64,000 nucleotides of DNA from Platerodrilus igneus. Taxonomy: Eukaryota; Arthropoda; Insecta; Coleoptera; Lycidae. Below are positions 55,050-64,000 of this stretch, in pieces (position 1 is the stretch's first letter; each line of letters begins with the position of its first letter). Location: assembly GCA_036346225.1 (NCBI GenBank), contig JARFIW010001469.1, positions 11,254,001 to 11,318,000 of the forward strand, read 5' to 3'. The notes under the pieces were generated by a model. It saw nothing but the letters and a program-made list of their open reading frames with translations. It ran no database searches and was not told where the DNA came from. The translations under genes and the position numbers were made by a program.

Positions 55050-56740
55050 TATAAAGGTTTTTACGTCATAAGGTCTGGAACACTCGATAATTTTCTGGTT
55101 GAGCTGATTTATAAGGCTGAGGTAATTTCTTCATAAATGTTGTTAGTTGATACATCATGTTAACTACCTTGACTGTCGGTTTTGATTTAGGACAAAACAA
55201 TAAAAAACACTAGTAAGGTAGGATTCATTTTCAATTTCGAACCGATGACAAAATCTTCTGCACGGCACTTTTATTGTTTAGTCACGTTTAGCATTCGTAG
55301 TTGAATCTGGTTAAATGGGGTTTTGGAAATTTTCTACTACAAAAACTCTAAGCAACAGCCTTACAGCGATAGTTGTAAAACTTTGAAACCTGTTGCATTA
55401 ACGCTTATGTCTGATGAGACATAGCCGAAGCAAGCTTTCATGGATTTTGCTTTAATCTCAAAATTGTTCGGAATCGAATTTTGTTCGTATGTATTTGTAA
55501 ACAAACCTGCTTTTAAAATTTATATTTCTAAATAAACTTTGTATTTTATAAGTACTTATGTGTATGCAAAAAATTAAAAGTAAATGGCTATGAAACCTAC
55601 CTGGTTTACACCCACTGGCACGTTTGTAAATTGCTGATAAAAACTTCGAAGTATAGCTGGTGCGTGCCTTGTATTTATTCAGTGAAGCACAAACAAGAAA
55701 AATTCCAAATAAGCATCTAAATGTCAATTCACAGTTGACGTAAGATAATCTATTAAAAGTAATAAAACGCTAGAAGAGAACCATTATTAGCACGCAAAAA
55801 CTATATTACCTTTTGTTACGTAGAAAATAATTACATTTGCAAGAGTCAAGTGATTTTTTCAGCTAACAAAACGGTGCAGACTTTGTTGGTGCTTATTGAT
55901 CGAATTTTAAACTCAATCAATCCATAAAAATGATTATCGTTTTACACCTAGTTGAAGATAGGTTTTTATCGGTCCTCTTACCAATCCTGCAAGAAAATAA
56001 AAAAGCATTTTAATTTAGACAAGATTATTATTAATTAGATATTATTAAGTTTGAAAGCCATTAATCATTAGAATCCGTAAAAAATTTAATTATACTGGTT
56101 CAACAAGTTAATCTTTTAGAAAATATACTATTAGCTAAAGCACAATAACTAATCAAGATCTAAATTATTTGAGGGGCCCTTGAAAAAAATTATATAATGT
56201 ATTTTTGAATAGACTAACAAAAACAGCGATTAATAGTAATACGATTTTTGCTTTTCGACTAATTTTGTTCTAACGAACTTACTTTACTGTTTTTATTCTG
56301 TCCAATAAAAGTTAAATTATTCAGAGTTATTTGCAGAGTCCTAAATGTACTAAAATGCCGCTACAGAGATCACCAAAGATAATTACTACCAAGGCCGCGT
56401 CGGACCTTTTTGCCGCTTGAGTACGAACGAATGATTTCCGTGCCTTTTTCATTTTTTAAGCGATTTTTGGAATTTCTTAATACATAAATACGAACATCAA
56501 ATACAATATTTTGTTAGAACTTAAGAGTAATTTAGTATCAAATAAAGTTTATAGCATTTGAATAAGCATTTCGTTTTAATATTAACCAACGACATGAAAT
56601 TACAAATTATTACAAACATCATTATAAACATACCTATATACAAATCAAAGTAATTAAATATCGAACTAAAATTAAAATAGAAATTACTTACAACTATGTA
56701 CATTCAAAAAATAGGTTTTCTTGCATTTTTTAGTACAAAT
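55050..56740. other. Unassigned AT-rich sequence
   Basis: No recognisable domain. The minus-strand ORF 55727-55458 includes GCKPG followed by a GTAGGT donor-like site near 55599, so an exon is possible but not supported. No clear element ends. Confidence 0.35.
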
Positions 56741-56743
56741 TCA

Positions 56744-56905
56744 TTAATTATTTATTTCTTCTATGTCTAATTCGTTACTAATAGTGACCAGACTTGGCAG
56801 TCTTTCCTGACATTGTGGAACGGAGATAGTTTTTATAATTTTAAGTTTTGATAAGGACCGTTTCTCTTCGGCAGCGTAAACAGGCATTGTCAATAAAATA
56901 CTAAT
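56744..56905 (-). pseudogene. hAT transposase C-terminal dimerisation domain remnant
   Basis: Too short for an ORF cutoff, but readable on the minus strand: ILLTMPVYAAEEKRSLSKLK, then IIKTISVPQ, CQERLPSLVTIS and NELDIEEINN followed by a TAA stop at 56746-56744. This is the hAT C-terminal (dimerisation) pattern, which reads ...P...A..ERSFSKLKLIK.Y.RS.M.QERL..L..LSIE. The conserved A-E-R-S-F is A-E-E-K-R-S-L here. Upstream coding is in another frame or lost, and the satellite array begins about 25 bp beyond. It is a decayed transposase or a domesticated relative of the ZMYM/hAT group. Confidence 0.75.
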
Positions 56906-56929
56906 AGAACTTGAGGTATATTAAGTTGT

Positions 56930-59900
56930 CTGAGCCAAATTATCAGAACACATCAAAATATATATAGAAACTATTTGCTAATTATTTGCTTTTTTTTGCT
57001 GATAAAACTAATTTTTTTGCTATATTTGTAAAAAAGTTACAAGTGGCCAAATAGCTTAATATTAAGCTGTCTAGCCTACTAAAAAAAAAATACCTACGCA
57101 AAATACAATAAAAAAATTAACATTATATAAATTATTTGCTATTTTTTTGCTACCATTTGCAAAAGAAAAAAATCAAATTTTCAAATAATATAATACATAT
57201 CAATATCATCTACAAGAGGTAAAGTGCATAAAAAAAATTAATTGCTGGCATCACTAAAGAATATCTACGTTTTATGAATTATTTACTCTTAAAATATCCA
57301 ACTCCCAAATTTTCAGAACACATCAAAATATATATAGGAATTATTTGCTAGTTCTTTGCTTCTTATGCTGATAAAACCAATTTTTTTGCTATATTTGTAA
57401 AAAGATATAAGTGGCTAGATAGCTTAATATTAAGCTATCTAGCCAACCAAAAAAAAATACCTACACAAAATAAAATAAAAAAATTAACAATATATAAATT
57501 ACTTGCTATTTTTTTGCTACCATTTGCAAAAGAAAAAAATCAAATTTTCAAATATCAAAATAAATATTAATATCTACAAGGGTAAAGTACATTAAAGAAA
57601 TTAATTGCTGGCATGACTAAAGAATACTAACGTTTTATGAATTATTTACTGTTAAAATATTCAACTCCCAAATTATCAGAACACATCAAAATATATATAG
57701 GAATTATTTGCTAGTTCTTTGCTTTTTTTGCTGATAAAACCAAATTTTTTGCTATATTTGTAAAAAGATATAAGTGGCTAGATAGCTTAATATTAAGCTA
57801 TCTAGCCAACCAAAATAAAATACCTACACAAAATAAAATAAAAAAATTAACAATATATAAATTACTTGCTATTTTTTTGCTACCATTTGCAAAAGCAAGA
57901 AATCAAATTTTCAAATAATAAAATAAATATCAATATCTACAAGAGTAAAGTACACTAAAGAAATTAATTGCTGGCATGACTAAAGAATACTAACGTTTTA
58001 TGAATTATTTATTGTTAAAATATTCAACTCCCAAATTATCAGAACACATCAAAATATATATAGGAATTATTTGCTAGTTCTTTACTTTTTATGCTGATAA
58101 AACCAATTTTTTTGCTATATTTGTAAAAAGGTACAAGTGGCTAGATAACTTAATATTAAGCTATCTAGCCAACAAAAAAAAATACCTACACAAAATAAAA
58201 TAAAAAAATTAACAATATATAAATTACTTGCAATTTTTTTGTTACTGTTTGCAAAAGAAAAAAATCAAATTTTCAAATATCAAAATAAATATTAATATCT
58301 ACAAGAGTAAAGTACATTAAAGAAATTAATTGCTGGCATGACTAAAGAATACTAACGTTTTATGAATTATTTACTGTTAAAGATTCAACTCCCAAATTAT
58401 CAGAACACATCAAAATATATATAGGAATTAATTGCTAGTTCTTTGCTTTTTTTGCTAATAAAACAAAATTTTTTGCTATATTTGTAAAAAGGTGCAAGTG
58501 GCTAGATAGCTTAATATTAAGCTATCTAACCAACCAAAAAAAATACCTACCCAAAATAAAATAAAAAAATTGACAATATATAAATTACTTGCTATTTTTT
58601 TGCTACCATTTGCAAAAGAAAAAAATCAAATTTTCAAATATCAAAATAAATATTAATATCTACAAGGGTAAAGTACATTAAAGAAATTAATTGCTGGCAT
58701 GACTAAAGAATACTAACGTTTTATGAATTATTTATTGTTAAAATATTCAACTCCCAAATTATCAGAACACATCAAAATATATATAGGAATTAATTGCTAG
58801 TTCTTTGCTTTTTTTGCTGATAAAACCAAATTTTTTGCTATATTTGTAAAAAGGTGCAAGTGGCTAGATAGCTTAATATTAAGCTATCTAACCAACAAAA
58901 AAAAAAATACCCACCGAATATAAAATAAAAAAATTAACAATATATAAATTACTTGCTATTTTTTTGCTACCATTTGCAAAAGAAAGAAATCAAATTTTCA
59001 AATAATAAAATAAATATCAATATCTACAAGAGTAAAGTACATTAAGAAATTAATTGCTTGCATGACTAAAGAATACTAACGTTTTATGAATTATTTACTG
59101 TTAAAATATTCAACTCCCAAATTATCAGAACACATCAAAATATATATATATATATAATATATATAGGAATTATTTGCTAGTTCTTTGCTTTTTTTGCTGA
59201 AAAAACCAATTTTTTTGCTATATTTGTAAAAAAGTACAGGTGGCTAGGAAGCTTAATATTAAGCTATCTAGCTAACCAAAAACAAAAATACCTACACAAA
59301 ATAAAATAAAAAGTTAACAATATATATACTACTTGCAATTTTTTTGCTACCATTTGCAAAAGAAAAAAATCAAATTTTCAAATATCAAAATAAATATTAA
59401 TATCTACAAGAGTAAAGTACATTAAGAAATTAATTGCTTGCATGACTAAAGAATACTAACGTTTTATGAATTATTTATTGTTAAAATATTCAACTCCCAA
59501 ATTATCAGAACACATCAAAATATATATAGGAATTAATTGCTAGTTCTTTGCTTTTTTTGCTGATAAAACCAAATTTTTTGCTATATTTGTAAAAAGGTGC
59601 AAGTGGCTAGATAGCTTAATATTAAGCTATCTAACCAACAAAAAAAAATACCCACCCAATATAAAATAAAAAAATTAACAATATATAAATTACTTGCTAT
59701 TTTTTTGCTACCATTTGCAAAAGAAAGAAATCAAATTTTCAAATAATAAAATAAATATCAATATCTACAAGAGTAAAGTACATTAAAGAAATTAATTGCT
59801 GGCATGACTAAAGAATACTAACGTTTTATGAATTATTTACTGTTAAAATATTCAACTCCCAAATTATCAGAACACATCAAAATATATATAGTTCTTTGCT

Positions 59901-62900
59901 TTTTTTGCTGATAAAACCAAATTTTTTGCTATATTTGTAAAAAGGTGCAAGTGGCTAGATAGCTTAATATTAAGCTATCTAACCAACAAAAAAAAAATAC
60001 CCACCCAATATAAAATAAAAATTAACAATATATAAATTACTTGCTATTTTTTTGCTATCATTTGCAAAAGAAAGAAATCAAATTTTCAAATAATAAAATA
60101 AATATCAATATCTACAAGAGTAAAGTACATTAAGAAATTAATTGCTTGGCATGACTAAAGAATACTAACGTTTTATGAATTATTTACTGTTAAAATATTC
60201 AACTCCCAAATTATCAGAACACATCAAAATTATTAAATTACTAGTTCTTTGCTTTTTGCTGATAAAACCAAATTTTTGCTATATTTGTAAAAGTACAGTG
60301 GCTAGATAGCTTAATATTAAGCTATCTAACCAACAAAAAAAATACCCACAATATAAAATAAAAATTAACAATATATAAATTACTTGCATTTTTTTGCTAC
60401 CATTTGCAAAAGAAAGAAATCAAATTTTCAAATAATAAAATAAATATCAATATCTACAAGAGTAAAGTACATTAAGAAATTAATTGCTTGGCATGACTAA
60501 AGAATACTAACGTTTTATGAATTATTTATTGTTAAAATATTCAACTCCCAAATTATCAGAACACATCAAAATATATATAGGAATTAATTTGCTAGTTCTT
60601 TGCTTTTTTGCTGATAAAACCAAATTTTTGCTATATTTGTAAAGTCAGTGGCTAGATAGCTTAATATTAAGCTATCTAACCAACAAAAAAAATACCACAC
60701 AATATAAAATAAAAAATTAACAATATATAAATTACTTGCTATTTTTTGCTACCATTTGCAAAAGAAAAAATCAAATTTTCAAATAATAAAATAAATATCA
60801 ATATCTACAAGAGTAAAGTACATTAAAGAAATTAATTGCTGGCATGACTAAAGAATACTAACGTTTTATGAATTATTTATTGTTAAAATATTCAACTCCC
60901 AAATTATCAGAACACATCAAAATATATATAGGAATTAATTGCTAGTTCTTTGCTTTTTTGCTGATAAAACCAAATTTTTGCTATATTTGTAAAGGTCAAG
61001 TGGCTAGATAGCTTAATATTAAGCTATCTAACCAACAAAAAAATACCACCCAATATAAAATAAAAAATTAACAATATATAAATTACTTGCTATTTTTTGC
61101 TACCATTTGCAAAAGAAAGAAATCAAATTTTCAAATAATAAAATAAATATCAATATCTACAAGAGTAAAGTACATTAAAGAAATTAATTGCTGGCATGAC
61201 TAAAGAATACTAACGTTTTATGAATTATTTACTGTTAAAATATTCAACTCCCAAATTATCAGAACACATCAAAATATATATAGGAATTATTTGCTAGTTC
61301 TTTGCTTTTTGCTGATAAAACCAAATTTTTGCAATATTTGTAAAAAGGTACAAGTGGCTAGATAGCTTAATATTAAGCTATCTAACCAACCAAAAAAAAA
61401 TACCTACCCAATATAAAATAAAAAAATTAACAATATATAAATTACTTGCTATTTTTTTGCTACCATTTGCAAAAGAAAAAAATCAAATTTTCAAATAATA
61501 AAATAAATATCAATATCTACAAGAGTAAAGTACATTAGAGAAATTAATTGCTGGCATGACTAAAGAATACTAACGTTTTATGAATTATTTATTGTTAAAA
61601 TATTCAACTCCCAAATTATCAGAACACATCAAAATATACATAGGAATTATTTGCTAGTTCTTTGCTTTTTTTGCTGATAAAACCAAATTTTTTGCTATAT
61701 TTGTAAAAAGGTACAAGTGGCTAGATAGCTTAATATTAAGCTATCTAACCAACCAAAAAAAAATACCTACCCAATATAAAATAAAAAAATTAACAATATA
61801 TAAATTACTTGCTATTTTTTTTGCTACCATTTGCAAAAGAAAAAATCAAATTTTCAAATAATAAAATAAATATCAATATCTACAAGAGTAAAGTACATTA
61901 GAGAAATTAATTGCTGGCATGACTAAAGAATACTAACGTTTTATGAATTATTTATTGTTAAAATATTCAACTCCCAAATTATCAGAACACATCAAAATAT
62001 ACATAAGAATTATTTGCTAGTTCTTTGCTTTTTTTGCTGATAAAACCAAATTTTTTGCTATATTTGTAAAAAGGTACAAATGGCTAGATAGCTTAATATT
62101 AAGCTATCTAACCAACCAAAAAAAAATACCTACCCAATATAAAATAAAAAAATTAACAATATATAAATTACTTGCTATTTTTTTGCTACCATTTGCAAAA
62201 GAAAAAAATCAAATTTTCAAATAATAAAATAAATATCAATATCTACAAGAGTAAAGTACATTAGAGAAATTAATTGCTGGCATGACTAAAGAATACTAAC
62301 GTTTTATGAATTATTTATTGTTAAAATATTCAACTCCCAAATTATCAGAACACATCAAAATATACATAAGAATTATTTGCTAGTTCTTTGCTTTTTTTGC
62401 TGATAAAACCAAATTTTTTGCTATATTTGTAAAAAGGTACAAATGGCTAGATAGCTTAATATTAAGCTATCTAACCAACCAAAAAAAAATACCTACCCAA
62501 TATAAAATAAAAAAATTAACAATATATAAATTACTTGCTATTTTTTGCTACCATTTGCAAAAGAAAAAATCAAATTTTCAAATAATAAAATAAATATCAA
62601 TATCTACAAGAGTAAAGTACATTAGAGAAATTAATTGCTGGCATGACTAAAGAATACTAACGTTTTATGAATTATTTATTGTTAAAATATTCAACTCCCA
62701 AATTATCAGAACACATCAAAATATACATAAGAATTATTTGCTAGTTCTTTGCTTTTTTTGCTGATAAAACCAAATTTTTTGCTATATTTGTAAAAAGGTA
62801 CAAGTGGCTAGATAGCTTAATATTAAGCTATCTAACCAACCAAAAAAAAATACCTACCCAATATAAAATAAAAAAATTAACAATATATAAATTACTTGCT

Positions 62901-64000
62901 ATTTTTTTGCTACCATTTGCAAAAGAAAAAAATCAAATTTTCAAATAATAAAATAAATATCAATATCTACAAGAGTAAAGTACATTAGAGAAATTAATTG
63001 CTGGCATGACTAAAGAATACTAACGTTTTATGAATTATTTATTGTTAAAATATTCAACTCCCAAATTATCAGAACACATCAAAATATACATAAGAATTAT
63101 TTGCTAGTTCTTTGCTTTTTTTGCTGATAAAACCAAATTTTTTGCTATATTTGTAAAGGTACAAATGGCTAGATAGCTTAATATTAAGCTATCTAACCAA
63201 CCAAAAAAAAATACCTACCCAATATAAAATAAAAAAATTAACAATATATAAATTACTTGCTATTTTTTTGCTACCATTTGCAAAAGAAAAAAATCAAATT
63301 TTCAAATAATAAAATAAATATCAATATCTACAAGAGTAAAGTACATTAGAGAAATTAATTGCTGGCATGACTAAAGAATACTAACGTTTTATGAATTATT
63401 TATTGTTAAAATATTCAACTCCCAAATTATCAGAACACATCAAAATATACATAAGAATTATTTGCTAGTTCTTTGCTTTTTTTGCTGATAAAACCAAATT
63501 TTTTGCTATATTTGTAAAAAGGTACAAGTGGCTAGATAGCTTAATATTAAGCTATCTAACCAACCAAAAAAAAATACCTACCCAATATAACATAAAAAAA
63601 TTAACAATATATAAATTACTTGCTATTTTTTTGCTACCATTTGCAAAAGAAAAAAATCAAATTTTCAAATAATAAAATAAATATCAATATCTACAAGAGT
63701 AAAGTACATTAGAGAAATTAATTGCTGGCATGACTAAAGAATACTAACGTTTTATGAATTATTTATTGTTAAAATATTCAACTCCCAAATTATCAGAACA
63801 CATCAAAATATACATAAGAATTATTTGCTAGTTCTTTGCTTTTTTTGCTGATAAAACCAAATTTTTTGCTATATTTGTAAAAAGGTACAAATGGCTAGAT
63901 AGCTTAATATTGAGCTATCTAGCCAACCAAAAAAAAAATATCCACACAAAATAAAATAAAAAAATTAACAATATATAAATTATTTGCTATTTTTTTGCTA
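56930..64000. repeat. Satellite array, about 362-bp monomer, 19 full copies plus a partial
   Basis: The word CAGAACACATCAAAATATA recurs at 56944, 57314, 57677, 58040, 58401, 58763, 59126, 59506, 59868, 60215, 60557, 60908, 61260, 61620, 61983, 62346, 62707, 63070, 63431 and 63794. Spacing is mostly 361-363 bp (342-352 in 59868-61260, 380 where a TA run expanded near 59145). Each monomer contains a 34-bp palindrome centred on TTAATATTAA, the words TTGCTATTTTTTTGCTACC and TTGCAAAAG, and CATGACTAAAGAATACTAAC. The first unit is most diverged, and those after 61600 are nearly identical. No ORF. The array runs off the window. Confidence 0.98.
57412..57445. repeat. Perfect 34-bp palindrome within the satellite monomer
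   Basis: TGGCTAGATAGCTTAAT followed by its exact complement. It occurs in every monomer. In many later units the right arm has CTAACCA in place of CTAGCCA, which breaks one base pair. Confidence 0.95.

Noticed and set aside
56930..64000. Regularly spaced repeats resembling a giant CRISPR array
   Set aside because: The whole 362-bp unit is repeated, not short repeats with unique spacers, and the DNA is eukaryotic.

Overview
This is AT-rich eukaryotic DNA, almost certainly from an insect. The signs are the first two exons of a CYP4-like cytochrome P450, a DD41D ('rosa'-type) mariner, a Polinton, RTE-type, Penelope, gypsy and copia retroelements, tRNA-derived SINEs and a long satellite array. 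A beetle or a similarly repeat-rich order would fit, but I cannot fix the order. No bacterial or organellar genes are visible. Apart from the P450 exons, every coding sequence I can assign belongs to a mobile element, and nearly all carry stops, frameshifts or deletions.

Layout. 1-5405: Ty3/gypsy element on the minus strand (integrase cut by the window start, RNase H, RT, protease, Gag, long leader, LTR), with internal deletions. 5406-7400: Ty1/copia gag-protease remnant holding a solo gypsy LTR in opposite orientation. 7414-10143: hAT-like element with an 8-bp target duplication and TCGATTAA-rich ends, containing a complete-ended mariner (8259-9573). 13608-14034: CYP4-like P450 exons 1 and 2, minus strand, with a one-base frameshift in exon 2. 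18676-21320: RTE 5' fragment, tRNA-SINE, then a 2-kb LTR with a 122-bp triplication. 21554-23120: gypsy element in which a deletion joined gag to RT. 25310-28310: two Penelope copies head to head, making a large imperfect palindrome. 28430-35262: three long LTR-like blocks in the same orientation, the last holding another gypsy LTR. 36540-37830: endonuclease part of a second non-LTR retrotransposon.

37837-49530 is the most informative region. A minus-strand transposase-like gene of a family I recognise but cannot name was split by an RTE retrotransposon (44233-47528, duplication GTGTAGGT) and, seven bases away, by a 5.3-kb Polinton derivative (38915-44211, duplication AGTGTC). The RTE copy was itself split by a long-LTR insertion (45123-47010, duplication CATG). 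All target duplications can be read directly, so the order of events is partly recoverable.

50-55 kb holds LTR-like sequence, a SINE with a 14-bp duplication and a second RTE copy with a readable endonuclease domain. 56744-56905 is a hAT transposase C-terminal remnant. From about 56930 to the window end lies a satellite of about 362-bp monomers (19 full copies and part of a twentieth), each with a 34-bp palindrome. I found no wholly new gene system. The most unusual structures are the small PolB-only Polinton, the nested insertions, the LTR insertion with a tRNA-Lys primer site at its end, and the palindrome-bearing satellite.
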